64,000 nt of DNA. It comes from Thioalkalivibrio sp. ALJ3 (lineage in GTDB: Bacteria; Pseudomonadota; Gammaproteobacteria; Ectothiorhodospirales; Ectothiorhodospiraceae). This document shows, one piece after another, positions 37,830 to 46,494 of this stretch. The position numbers and the translations under genes are program-made. The notes beneath the pieces are model-generated. The model saw only the letters and a list, made by a program, of their open reading frames with translations, was not told the DNA's origin and did no database searches. The DNA lies in NCBI RefSeq assembly GCF_000377205.1, contig NZ_KB897905.1:678586-742585 (forward strand), written 5' to 3'. How positions within the stretch are numbered: the stretch's first letter is position 1; every line of letters begins with the position of its first letter.

Positions 37830-38780
37830 ATGAGTATGCAGGTCCAGCTCGCCAATCCGCGCGGTTTCTGCGCTGGGGTCGAGCGCGCCATCGAGATCGT
37901 CGAACGCGCGCTGGAGATCTACGGCGCGCCGCTCTACGTCCGCCACGAGGTGGTGCACAACCGCCATGTGGTCGGGCGCCTGGAAGCGGCCGGCGTGAAG
38001 TTCGTCGAGGAGCTGGACGAGGTCCCCGATGGCCAGGTAGTGATCTTCTCCGCCCACGGCGTGCCCAAGCGCGTGCAGCAGGAGGCGGAGAACCGCGGCC
38101 TGACCGTGTTCGACGCGACCTGCCCGCTGGTAACCAAGGTCCACCTCGAGGTCGCGCGCTATGCCCGCCAGGGTCGCGAAGTGGTGTTGATCGGCCACGC
38201 CGGCCACCCCGAGGTCGAGGGGACGCTGGGCCAGTTCGATGACACCCAGGGCGGGCGAATGATGCTGGTCGAGACCGTGAATGATGTCGCCAGCCTCGAG
38301 GTCGCCAACCCCGACCGCCTGGCCTTCGTCAGCCAGACCACGCTGTCGATGGACGACACCGCCGAGATCATCGACGCCCTGACCGCGCGCTTCCCGAAGA
38401 TCGAGGGCCCGCGCAAGATGGACATCTGCTACGCGACCCAGAATCGTCAGGATGCGGTAAAGGACCTGGCGCAACAGTGCGATCTGCTGCTGGTCGTCGG
38501 TTCGAAGAACAGCTCCAACTCCAATCGCCTGAGCGAGATTGGTGCCCGCCTGGGCGTCGAGTCCTACCTGGTGGATGGTGCGGCTGACGTCGATCCGGCC
38601 TGGCTGAAGGACAAGCAGCGTATCGGCGTGACCGCCGGCGCCTCCGCCCCCGAGATCCTCGTCAACGAGGTGCTGGACTTCCTGCGCGCCCAGGGCGTCG
38701 AGGTGGTCTCCGAACTCTCCGGTCGTGAGGAGACCATCACCTTCTCCATCCCCTCCGCCCTGCGCCGCGAATCCGCCTGA
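37830..38780 (+). CDS. ispH: HMBPP reductase (IspH/LytB)
   Basis: Fe-S enzyme completing the MEP isoprenoid pathway by making IPP and DMAPP. 316 aa. Cluster cysteines: [19 protein letters not shown] and [11 protein letters not shown]. Active-site [17 protein letters not shown] and SSNSNRL are present. Follows fkpB by 15 bp with a GGGAG ribosome site; last gene of the cluster before a 146-bp gap. Confidence 0.97.
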   Translation: MSMQVQLANPRGFCAGVERAIEIVERALEIYGAPLYVRHEVVHNRHVVGRLEAAGVKFVEELDEVPDGQVVIFSAHGVPKRVQQEAENRGLTVFDATCPLVTKVHLEVARYARQGREVVLIGHAGHPEVEGTLGQFDDTQGGRMMLVETVNDVASLEVANPDRLAFVSQTTLSMDDTAEIIDALTARFPKIEGPRKMDICYATQNRQDAVKDLAQQCDLLLVVGSKNSSNSNRLSEIGARLGVESYLVDGAADVDPAWLKDKQRIGVTAGASAPEILVNEVLDFLRAQGVEVVSELSGREETITFSIPSALRRESA

Positions 38781-38926
38781 CTGGCCCCGTTTTTTCCGGT
38801 GCTGCTATTGGCACCATGAAGCCCACGAAGGCCGCCGCGCAGTGGCGATTTCCGCATGTGGCCCCAGTGCCGGATCGGCTATGCTCGGCGCTGCACCCCG
38901 CTACCCTTCGTGATCGCGAGACATAG

Positions 38927-39781
38927 ATGATTGAACGTCCCCGCTTTCGCCTCAGCATTCGCTGTCCTGACCAGCACGGGATCGTCTCGCGTATCGCGGC
39001 GGCCATTGCCGATACCGAGGGCTGGATCACCGAGGCCGCCCAGCACACCGACGAAGAGGCGGGCTGGTTCTTCATGCGCTGGGTGTTCTCGCTGCCCGCC
39101 GATGGCGAGGCCCTGCTCGAGCAGCGGCTGGCCTCTCTGGCGCCCGCGCTGCGCATGGACTGGTGGCTGAACAATGCCGACACCCGTCCACGCGTCGTGC
39201 TCCTGGCCTCGCGCGAGCCGCACTGCCTCAGCGACCTGCTGGCCCGCTGGAGTACCGGCGAACTGGCGATGGAGATTCCCGCGATCCTCTCGAATCATCG
39301 CGATCTGGAACCACTGGCCGCCTGCCACGGCATCCCGTTCGAGCACATCCCGGTACCGAAGGATGATCGCGAGGCCGCCTTCGCCACGCTCCAGCAACGC
39401 CTGGCCGTCCTGGAACCGGAGACCATCGTGCTCGCGCGCTACATGCAGATCCTCCCGCCGGGGCTTTGTGCGGAGCATCCCGAGCGCATCCTCAACATCC
39501 ATCACAGCTTCCTGCCCTCGTTCGTCGGTGCCCGTCCCTATCACCAGGCCTTTGCCCGCGGGGTCAAGCTGATCGGAGCGACTTGCCACTACGTGACCGA
39601 CGAGCTGGACGCCGGCCCCATCATCGAGCAGGACGTCACACGCATCCGCCACGACGACGGTGTGCAGGACCTGATCCGCAAGGGTCGCGATGTCGAGCGC
39701 TGGGTCCTCGCCCGTGGCCTGCGTTATCACCTCGAGGGCCGCGTCCTCACCCACGGCAACAAGACCATCGTCTTCGACTGA
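38927..39781 (+). CDS. purU: Formyltetrahydrofolate deformylase
   Basis: Hydrolyses 10-formyl-THF to formate and THF, balancing one-carbon pools. 284 aa: N-terminal ACT domain (RLSIRCPDQHGIVSRIAAAI) and C-terminal formyltransferase-fold domain with LARYMQILPP, NIHHSFLPSFVGA and the catalytic Asp in TDELDAGPIIEQD. No strong ribosome site; start chosen by family alignment. Confidence 0.95.
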   Translation: MIERPRFRLSIRCPDQHGIVSRIAAAIADTEGWITEAAQHTDEEAGWFFMRWVFSLPADGEALLEQRLASLAPALRMDWWLNNADTRPRVVLLASREPHCLSDLLARWSTGELAMEIPAILSNHRDLEPLAACHGIPFEHIPVPKDDREAAFATLQQRLAVLEPETIVLARYMQILPPGLCAEHPERILNIHHSFLPSFVGARPYHQAFARGVKLIGATCHYVTDELDAGPIIEQDVTRIRHDDGVQDLIRKGRDVERWVLARGLRYHLEGRVLTHGNKTIVFD

Positions 39782-39916
39782 CCGCCTTTCCGGGGCTGAG
39801 TATGGCCCTCCTTATCGTCGCCGAGCGGGTGAGTTATTGCATGCCCGGAATGCCCGTCGCGCCGCGCGCTGCGCGCTATCCTTGAGGGGGTTGGTAACGG
39901 GGCTGGAGGGCGCGGC

Positions 39917-40762
39917 ATGTGGGGATGGGGACACCTTCTTGAGGGCCGTCGATGGCCCGTCCGTTGCCAGCGCCCGCGGGCCCCGTTCTGGATGGCGATA
40001 CCGCTTGCGCTGGTCGCCCTGGTGCTTGCGCCGGGCCAGGCGCTCGCTGATCCGCTGCCCGACACGGCCGAGCGGGTGAAGGCCTCGGTGGTGAGTATCG
40101 CGACCTATCAGCCCACCCGCAGTCCACGCGCCCAGTACCTCGGGACCGGCTTCGTCATCGACGATGGCCGTCTCGTGGTCACCAACGATCATGTCCTCCC
40201 CGGAAATCTGGACCAGGACAACCGGGAACGTCTGGTGGTGGTGAGTGGCCAGGGTCGGGACAACACGATCCATCATGCCGAGGTCGTAGCCCGAGCCGCG
40301 AGCGATGACCTGGTCCTGCTGCGTATCGCCGCACCCTCCCTTCCCGCGCTGCAACTTGGCAATTCCAGCCGCGTGCGGGTTGGAGAAGAGGTCGCGTTCA
40401 CCGGCTATCCCATCGGCATGATCCTGGGGCTCTACCCGGCCACGCATCGCGCGGGCATCTCGGCGATGACCCCGATGGCGATCCCGGCGCGTCGCGCCGC
40501 GGAGCTGGATGACAGCCGCATACGCGCCCTGCGCAATGCCCCGCCGATGGTCTTCCAGCTGGATGCCACGGCCTACCCGGGCAACAGTGGCAGCCCCCTG
40601 TATCGCAAGGACACCGGCGAGGTGATCGGGGTGATCAATCAGGTCTATGTCCAGGGCGGGCGCGAAGCGGCCGTGCGCAATCCAAGCGGGATTACCTATG
40701 CCATCCCATCGGACCGTATTCGTCCCCTGCTGGAACAGTACCGCTCGCAGGCGGGTGGTTAG
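39917..40762 (+). CDS. Exported trypsin-like serine protease
   Basis: S1C-like (DegP-type) protease domain without a PDZ domain, 281 aa. Signal peptide with an unusually long basic n-region, hydrophobic core AIPLALVALVLA and likely cleavage after GQALA. Catalytic triad: His in VTNDHVLPG, Asp in SDDLVLLRI, Ser in YPGNSGSPLY. GGAGGG lies 6 bp before the ATG at 39917; the ATG at 39992 would give a compact signal peptide and is an alternative. The stop codon lies in the arm of a short repeat shared with the convergent gene. Confidence 0.82.
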   Translation: MWGWGHLLEGRRWPVRCQRPRAPFWMAIPLALVALVLAPGQALADPLPDTAERVKASVVSIATYQPTRSPRAQYLGTGFVIDDGRLVVTNDHVLPGNLDQDNRERLVVVSGQGRDNTIHHAEVVARAASDDLVLLRIAAPSLPALQLGNSSRVRVGEEVAFTGYPIGMILGLYPATHRAGISAMTPMAIPARRAAELDDSRIRALRNAPPMVFQLDATAYPGNSGSPLYRKDTGEVIGVINQVYVQGGREAAVRNPSGITYAIPSDRIRPLLEQYRSQAGG

Positions 40763-40817
40763 GGAGACGCTGATTCAGTCGCGCGTTCGCATTCGCACGG
40801 CGTTGCGACTCCCTAAC
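40757..40817. repeat. 61-bp deletion derivative of the repeat between convergent genes
   Basis: Ten-bp arms ggttagggag/ctccctaacc flank agacgctgattcag, which matches the outer left end of the full repeat, and cgttgcg as in the inner block. Both arms carry a TAG stop: one for the protease (40760-40762) and one for the nucleotidyltransferase (40813-40815, minus strand). Confidence 0.6.
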
Positions 40818-41931
40818 CGTGCTGTTCCGGCTGCGGCTGGGCCGTGGCCGTCTCCGGTTTCTCGGCCAGGAAGGCCTTGTGGAACAGGTGTCGCGCCAGC
40901 AGGCCGGCCGGCATCTTGAGCCAGTGCCCACGCAGAAACAGCATGCCCCGCGCGACCGCATCGCGGCGGGGGGTGATCGAGCCGGCGCGCGTGTGCAGTC
41001 CGTGTACGAACGACCATCGGCCAAGTCCCCGCAGGGCAATGCCCGCGCGTGCCCGGGCCAGCCGTTTCACGGGCTCGGCCGGGATTTCGGTCAGCAGTAG
41101 TCGGTTTGCGGTCCACAGCGCGCGCTCCGCCATCCAGGCGATGTTCAGGGCCTCGGCCTCCGCGACGAAATGCTCCCAGAAGGCATCGCCGTCACGTGTG
41201 CTGAAATGGCGGAGCAGCACATGGATGTCGTAGAGGTCGCGCAGGCCCCGGTCCCATTCCGTCTCCGAAAACAGGTGCACGATCGCGTGGAGGACCAGGT
41301 GCGCCGGGCACAGGATCCGGAACCGGAACGGTTCCGGGAGTGCCTGGCTTTGCTGCCGCAGGCGGGCGGGATCGGGATGGCCGCGAAAGGTCTCCGGCAG
41401 GATGTTGTGGTGCAGGTCCAGCGTGGTGCCGCGGTTCTGGTGCACCAGTGGCGGCAGTTCGTGCATCCACTCGCGGTAGTAGCGCTGGTCGTAGACATTG
41501 TGGTGCGTGCCCGACCAGCCCTCGAAGAACAGGAGCTTCTCGGCCCGCTCCACCTCGTTGCGGGGAAAGAGGAGATCGATATCGTTGGCCAGGCGCCCGC
41601 GCGCGTTTGGCAGCCCGGCCGCCAGGTAGGCCGCCCCTTTCAGCACAACACCCGGGCTCATCCTTGAGAGCAGCCCGTCCGCCAGGCCGTGCAGTTCCCA
41701 GACCAGTGCCCGCGATCGATGTTCGGCGATCAGGGCGGCTCCCCAGAGGTGGCTGGCCACTGGTTCCGGCAGGCCTTCCGCAAGACCCGCGTCGTCCGCG
41801 AGGTGCCAGAGCGTACCCAGCAATGCGCTCTCGCGTGCGGCCGCCAGCAACGGGGCCCATTCGGCCGTCGTGCGCTCGGCCATGCTCTCTGGCCGTGCCA
41901 GGGCCAGGCGCAGTGCGGTGTCAGCGTCCAT
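40813..41931 (-). CDS. Nucleotidyltransferase-family protein (NTP_transf_5-like)
   Basis: 372 aa. Resembles the uncharacterised nucleotidyltransferases found with HprK-like kinases and surface-polysaccharide loci. Key marks are VVLKGAAYLAAGLPNARGRL and ANDIDLLFPR, where the paired Asp would bind metal, then LDLHHNILP and LVLHAIVHLF. The in-frame extension to 42021 runs into the kinase gene, so the ATG at 41931 is chosen; the two genes overlap by 11 bp. Substrate unknown. Last gene of the cassette. Confidence 0.78.
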   Translation of the reverse strand: MDADTALRLALARPESMAERTTAEWAPLLAAARESALLGTLWHLADDAGLAEGLPEPVASHLWGAALIAEHRSRALVWELHGLADGLLSRMSPGVVLKGAAYLAAGLPNARGRLANDIDLLFPRNEVERAEKLLFFEGWSGTHHNVYDQRYYREWMHELPPLVHQNRGTTLDLHHNILPETFRGHPDPARLRQQSQALPEPFRFRILCPAHLVLHAIVHLFSETEWDRGLRDLYDIHVLLRHFSTRDGDAFWEHFVAEAEALNIAWMAERALWTANRLLLTEIPAEPVKRLARARAGIALRGLGRWSFVHGLHTRAGSITPRRDAVARGMLFLRGHWLKMPAGLLARHLFHKAFLAEKPETATAQPQPEQHG

Positions 41932-42832
41932 CGGCCAGCCTGTCGAATTGCTGCATGGCCTCGTCCAGACGGCTGTAGGTAAAGTCAAAGCATGCGGACT
42001 CTTCGGCCAGTCGCCCGGCACTATGAAAGGCTCGCGTGCCCAGTGCGGCGTAATTGAAGGCGTTGGCGATCAGCTGCATGAACCCCGAACCCGCCGCGCG
42101 CGGTTTCAGCTGAATGGAGGCGCCCGGCCGATAACGCGGGAAGACGATCCACCCGGGTCGGGCGGTCTCGTGACTGCGATGCACGGCATCCGTCGGCGGG
42201 CGCATGTGCGCCACAGCCCCTTTCAGCGTATCTGCGATCGGCGTACTCAGGACGGCCGATGGACAGGACTCGCGTATCACCCGGATCGAGTCGTTCTTCA
42301 GACTCACCGGCCGCGCAGGCCCGGATACCTCGTTGGTCGCCAGGTCCACCAGCACGGATTCATCCGTCAGCAGGCGCCAGCCGTGATGGGCCAGGGCCGC
42401 GCAAAGCGTGCTTTTCCCGGCGCCCGGCGGGGCGGGGAGAATCAGGGCCTTCCCGTTGCGTTCCAGGGCCGCTGCGTGCAGCACCAGCCGATATGGCACC
42501 TGATTGGCGATGCACCAGTTCAGCCCCCATTCGAGCATCGGGTATGCCTGCTGGCAGGCCAGAGGCTTGAAGACGCTGCGCCGGTCGGAAAGAAACAGGA
42601 CCTGGGGCCGATAGAAGCGGCGGTGGGAACGCGGTGCGCGCAGCTCGCAGTGGAAGTCGTAGAAACTCGAGTTGTCGGCTACTTCGAAGTCCCGGTACAG
42701 CGACTCGATGCCCCGGGCCACGCTGGCGATGGGACTCTGGATGCGGCTGGTGAAGGGGCCGGTGCGCAGATAAAGCCCGCGGCCCGCCAGGCTTTGCTGG
42801 AGTCGGGCCAGCCCGAGATCGGCGATCCGCAT
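41921..42832 (-). CDS. HprK-related kinase A
   Basis: Homologue of the HPr Ser kinase/phosphorylase catalytic domain, 303 aa. P-loop LPAPPGAGKSTLCAALA at about residues 140-156 and RLLTDESVLVDL as the second motif. An N-terminal region of about 120 residues (YLRTGPFTSRIQSP) is typical of the family. No HPr gene is nearby. The family is known mainly from cassettes with a PqqD-like protein and a nucleotidyltransferase; substrate undetermined. Start at 42832 overlaps the PqqD-like stop (TGATG). Confidence 0.83.
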   Translation of the reverse strand: MRIADLGLARLQQSLAGRGLYLRTGPFTSRIQSPIASVARGIESLYRDFEVADNSSFYDFHCELRAPRSHRRFYRPQVLFLSDRRSVFKPLACQQAYPMLEWGLNWCIANQVPYRLVLHAAALERNGKALILPAPPGAGKSTLCAALAHHGWRLLTDESVLVDLATNEVSGPARPVSLKNDSIRVIRESCPSAVLSTPIADTLKGAVAHMRPPTDAVHRSHETARPGWIVFPRYRPGASIQLKPRAAGSGFMQLIANAFNYAALGTRAFHSAGRLAEESACFDFTYSRLDEAMQQFDRLADGR

Positions 42833-43098
42833 CAGTGGCGGCCCCGGATCAGGTCGGCACTTTGCAGGCTGGACAGCCAGCGCCCCAGTTCGACGTCCGT
42901 GCCATCCGCCGGCAGGCCGAGCTGCCGGGCCAGTTCGGCCTCGTCCATCGCCACGCCTGCAGTCAGGCAGTCCATCAGCGCGGCGGCCGCGGGCGTCAGC
43001 AGGTGGGTTGTGCCGGCCCCGGGATGAAAAACAACGCACTCCTGCCCCAGGGTGCGCTGCTGCAGCCCGTCAGTCCGTTGCCACCTGCGGCGCGACAT
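42832..43098 (-). CDS. PqqD-like protein of the HPr-rel-A cassette
   Basis: 88 aa with the PqqD (RRE-like) fold pattern: ECVVFHPGAGTTHLLTPAAA, then the helix ALMDCLTAGVAMDEAELARQ. PqqD proteins bind peptide precursors for modifying enzymes, and in this cassette the partner is unknown. ATG at 43098 has GGGGA upstream. Overlaps the kinase start; 43 bp after the exported protein gene. Confidence 0.8.
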   Translation of the reverse strand: MSRRRWQRTDGLQQRTLGQECVVFHPGAGTTHLLTPAAAALMDCLTAGVAMDEAELARQLGLPADGTDVELGRWLSSLQSADLIRGRH

Positions 43099-43141
43099 AT
43101 GATTCCCCCTGGTGTCCAGCCATTACGCAAGACCGAATGGC

Positions 43142-43849
43142 TCAGGCGGATCCCCAGCTCGGGAGGCCCATGGTGTTTTCCAGGAATCGGTATACCTGTT
43201 CCGGGTACAGGCGGTCACCACCATCGGTCTCGTAGTGGCCATTCTCCAGCGTGTCGGTGACGATGTCCCGCACCAGACGTTCGGACAGCGGGTACCCGTT
43301 GGTGTACTTGGCATTCAATAATGCGGCGGTGCCGTAGCGGATCACTTCACGCTCGGCTGCCCCCTGCACATCCAGTACGAACACCGAAGCGGAGACGGCC
43401 CCGATCATGGTGAGGTCCCCCTCCTCTTCCTGGAAGCCCCGGCTCACGCCCGGGAAGCCATAGTTCGAATCGAACAGGACCCCGGACTCCACAGCCACAC
43501 GCCACTCCGGGTGGCTGTGGAAGGATGCGCTGTTGAACAGGTGGCCGCCGCCCTGACTGCTGGCGCTTACATTGCTCGCATGGCTGGCGTGGGTCGGGTC
43601 ATAGCCCCCGCTCCAGTAGTCCGGCGAGTGGCCCCCGCAGTCCTGTGGCCCATCGTGGCGTGACACATTGCCGGACGCCCAGCCCGAAGGCATGCAGTTC
43701 GCGCCGGCCGCCTTGAGCGGCGACGCGTGCAGGGTCATCAACAAGGGGGTCGCACCGAGCATCGCCCGGCTCAGGCGGCGTCGGCTCTGGCCGTGTGTAT
43801 CCAGCCTCTCCTGGCGACGGTTCGGATCCTGGTTGTCGTTTTGTTCCAT
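43142..43849 (-). CDS. Exported protein with Tat-like signal, possible cassette substrate
   Basis: 235 aa, not recognised. Residues about 20-48 read SRRRLSRAMLGATPLLMTLH followed by ASPLKAAGA, resembling a twin-arginine signal peptide with cleavage after AxA-type sequence. The mature part begins with a Cys/Gly/His/Ser-rich region (CMPSGWASGNVSRHDGPQDC) containing two Cys, then a mixed alpha/beta region (MIGAVSASVFVLDVQGAAER). GGAGGG precedes the ATG. Its position directly before the PqqD-like, kinase and nucleotidyltransferase genes makes it a candidate client of that cassette; this is inference. Confidence 0.7.
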   Translation of the reverse strand: MEQNDNQDPNRRQERLDTHGQSRRRLSRAMLGATPLLMTLHASPLKAAGANCMPSGWASGNVSRHDGPQDCGGHSPDYWSGGYDPTHASHASNVSASSQGGGHLFNSASFHSHPEWRVAVESGVLFDSNYGFPGVSRGFQEEEGDLTMIGAVSASVFVLDVQGAAEREVIRYGTAALLNAKYTNGYPLSERLVRDIVTDTLENGHYETDGGDRLYPEQVYRFLENTMGLPSWGSA

Positions 43850-44197
43850 CGCGTCCCTCCAGAATTATCGGGACCGGGCCTTGGTTGGAGTGGTATCGCG
43901 TCAAGGGAGACGCGGGCAGTCCAGGCCTCTTGGCTTGATCCTAGTCCGGGTCACCCGGGATTTCGCATTCGGTCGCTGAATTTGTGTATGCCGCACGCAT
44001 TCGCGACGACAACCAAAACACAGAGCAATATCTATACCCCAAATCAGCAGCGGTGTAATCCACTGTTTGGAAGGCTTTTTCTAATACCAGGGAGCCCACG
44101 AAGGTCTACGGCTCGAAGGAAATGTAAAGCACACTGACACTTCGGCGGTGAGGGTGTGCCGGTACGGGAGGGGCCTGTGCGGCGGTGTCACAACTCT
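43850..44197. other. 348-bp gap without a gene
   Basis: Comparatively AT-rich around 43980-44080. Contains a 13-bp palindrome ccgggtcacccgg (about 43944-43957) and ggtgt/acacc arms near 44174-44204. It should hold the promoter of the minus-strand cassette starting at 43849, but I see no convincing -35/-10 pair. Confidence 0.4.
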
Positions 44198-44938
44198 TTA
44201 CACCGGCTCCCTTCGCGCACGCAGGATGAACGAATGGCACAACCGTTCCGCGAGCCACGGTGATGTTCTCCACAGGGCCTTGGCCCAGCGACTCTCCATG
44301 GGCTCCTGGAGCCAGCGCAGCCGTCCCGGGACCAGGGGCAGCCAGTAACATGACGCCGGCTGCAGGCCGACCGCACGTGCTGCCGCCTGCAGGGAGTCGC
44401 GGGTCTCGTATCGCAGATGCGGTGCCTTCCCGGCCCTGATCCGCCGGCGCTCCTGCAACACGGTGGGCCATGTCCTGGCGTTCAGTGCATCGACCCAGAT
44501 CTCGCCGCTGGGGCGCAGGACCCGGCGCATCTCCGCGAGGGCCGGGCGAGAGTCGGCCAGCGCCTGCATCACCCCGAAGCAGAGCACGCCATCAAACTCG
44601 CCATCGGCGAACGGCAGGCGGTGAACATCCGCCGCGAGCCAGTCGATCGCGGTGGGGCTGCGCTGCCGGGCCTTGTGCAGCGAGGGGGCGGAGTAGTCCA
44701 GCCCGACCGGGCTGCGGCCCTCGGTGTGGAGCAGCCGCGTATAGGTGCCGGCCCCACAGCCGATATCCAGCCAGTGCGCGCCCGCGGGTCGGGCCTGTTG
44801 CCAGAGCGCCTGGAACTGGCGTACCCGACTGGCCAGCCCGGTGGGCGTCCAGCCCGCGATTGACGCGTCGTCGTCGCACTGGCTGCCGCGCTGGGTAAAA
44901 CGCTGGCGCCAGCGCTGCTCAAAACTGGAGTTCGTCAC
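44198..44938 (-). CDS. Class I SAM-dependent methyltransferase
   Basis: 246 aa. SAM motif I LDIGCGAGTYTRLL, motif II region VGLDYSAPSL, and motif IV LPFADGEFDGVLCFGVMQ, as in UbiE/Methyltransf_11 proteins. Soluble; substrate unknown. Start overlaps the VanZ-like gene by 20 bp, so both are co-expressed. Near a polysaccharide locus, so sugar or lipid methylation is possible. Confidence 0.85.
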   Translation of the reverse strand: MTNSSFEQRWRQRFTQRGSQCDDDASIAGWTPTGLASRVRQFQALWQQARPAGAHWLDIGCGAGTYTRLLHTEGRSPVGLDYSAPSLHKARQRSPTAIDWLAADVHRLPFADGEFDGVLCFGVMQALADSRPALAEMRRVLRPSGEIWVDALNARTWPTVLQERRRIRAGKAPHLRYETRDSLQAAARAVGLQPASCYWLPLVPGRLRWLQEPMESRWAKALWRTSPWLAERLCHSFILRARREPV

Positions 44939-46379
44939 GTTGTTGTTCCCGCTGTGATCGTTCGGTGTTGACTGTAGACCGCGCTGCCAGGCCCGGCGCC
45001 GAGGCGGATGGCTGGACCCGACGCCGACCCGTGGCAGCGGGTTCGATGGTGATGTGTGTCATGAAGTGCAGTATTGCCGCCATGGTCCAGGCGGCCGCGG
45101 GGGCCAGCACCAGGCTGGCCGGGTCGGGCCGCAGCCCCACGACCAGCAGCTTGCCCCCTTCCACCAGAAGTGCCACGAGCAGCGCGCCCAGTGCCGCGAG
45201 CCATTGCAGCCGGCGGGCATCCAGTGGGCGTCGGATCTGCGCCAGCCATATCAGTGCGCCCAGCGGCAGATACATGGCCACATGCAGTGCCGCGCTGCGC
45301 ATCGCGACCGTCTCGCCGACGAAGTAGTGGTAATAGAACGGCCAGAGATTGAGTTGATCCCATTGTGCCGCTACGGCGTCCCGGTCCCAGTGGTAGGGAC
45401 CCAGGTCATGGTTCAGGGCGAGCAGTGCCGCCCCGTACAGCGGGGCCGCAATGACCAGCAGCGGGAGTGCGGTGCGACGCAGGGCGTGCATGGCCTGCCG
45501 AGGTGAAAGGTATGCGTACAGGAGCATCCCCACGATGAATCCGGTACCCCGCAGTACTGCCGAACGACCCTCCGCAATCCCCGACAGCGTGGCGAGATTC
45601 AGGGCTTCCAGCAGGGTGGCCAGCAGCGCGGCGAGGGTCAGCAGCAGGGCCCAGTTCGCGTACGGCAGCCGCCTTAGTCCGTACGCGAGCAGAATCCCGA
45701 CCGGCACACTGGCCGCAAGTGTCAGGCCCAGTTCGGAGATACAGCGAAGACCGGATGTACAAGCCCCGTCAGCGACCCACAGGCCCCATGCGCTGGAGCC
45801 GAGACGCTGGCTCCACTCGGCGGTGGACAGCACCAGGTCGAACGGGGCCAGGCCAATCACGACGTACAGGATTGCGTAGGCGATCAGGACCGCGATTGCG
45901 GTGGTTCGACCGGGGTTCGCCAACTGGCTCCGCCAGTTGAGCATCGGCCGGCGAAGCCCCCACCACATCAGGGCCCCGACGACCGCACCGAGAAAGTTGC
46001 CTGCGATGTCCGCCCCGGCCGGATGGCGATAGGGCAGCCAGACCTGAAGAAACTCCACCGTTGCCGTGGTTGCCAGCCCGACAAGCGCGACCAGCGCCAG
46101 GGCCCCCAGTCGCCAGACGGGGCCATCGCGGCCATGGGTGAGCCAGGCCATCCAGAAAAAGCCCAGCGGCATGAACATCATGACATTGGCCATGAACTGG
46201 GCGCGCCCGCTCGTGCCGGGTCCCTGCAGGCTCATGTCGCGGTAGAGCGACCACGCCTCCTCCAGGCTCACCTCGCCGAACTCGAACGGCAGCAGGGTGA
46301 GATAAAGGGCAAAACCGAGCGACAGCCATGCCCCGATGACACAGGTCCGAAAGGCCAGTGGTTCGCGCGTGTGCATCAT
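44919..46379 (-). CDS. VanZ-like membrane protein with two VanZ units
   Basis: 486 aa, about 11-12 hydrophobic helices. The N-terminal half has the VanZ pattern LTLLPFEFG, NVMMFMPLGFFWMAWL, EFLQVWLPYRHPAGADIAGN. The second half repeats it as LNLWPFYYHYF, HVAMYLPLGALIWL and VEGGKLLVVGLRPDPASLV. VanZ-like proteins are common in exosortase and surface-polysaccharide loci, role unknown. Start at 46379 (tandem ATG ATG) with AGGAAA just upstream; the longer frame to 46445 is rejected. Confidence 0.8.
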   Translation of the reverse strand: MMHTREPLAFRTCVIGAWLSLGFALYLTLLPFEFGEVSLEEAWSLYRDMSLQGPGTSGRAQFMANVMMFMPLGFFWMAWLTHGRDGPVWRLGALALVALVGLATTATVEFLQVWLPYRHPAGADIAGNFLGAVVGALMWWGLRRPMLNWRSQLANPGRTTAIAVLIAYAILYVVIGLAPFDLVLSTAEWSQRLGSSAWGLWVADGACTSGLRCISELGLTLAASVPVGILLAYGLRRLPYANWALLLTLAALLATLLEALNLATLSGIAEGRSAVLRGTGFIVGMLLYAYLSPRQAMHALRRTALPLLVIAAPLYGAALLALNHDLGPYHWDRDAVAAQWDQLNLWPFYYHYFVGETVAMRSAALHVAMYLPLGALIWLAQIRRPLDARRLQWLAALGALLVALLVEGGKLLVVGLRPDPASLVLAPAAAWTMAAILHFMTHITIEPAATGRRRVQPSASAPGLAARSTVNTERSQREQQRDELQF

Positions 46380-46494
46380 GGTTTCCTGCGCTGGCGCATG
46401 GTCTAACCTGACAAGGGGGCGTATACCGGAGTATGGCCCCGCCAACAGACACGGAACCGCCTCGCATCACGGGGTCGGGGTGAGGAGTGCGTTG

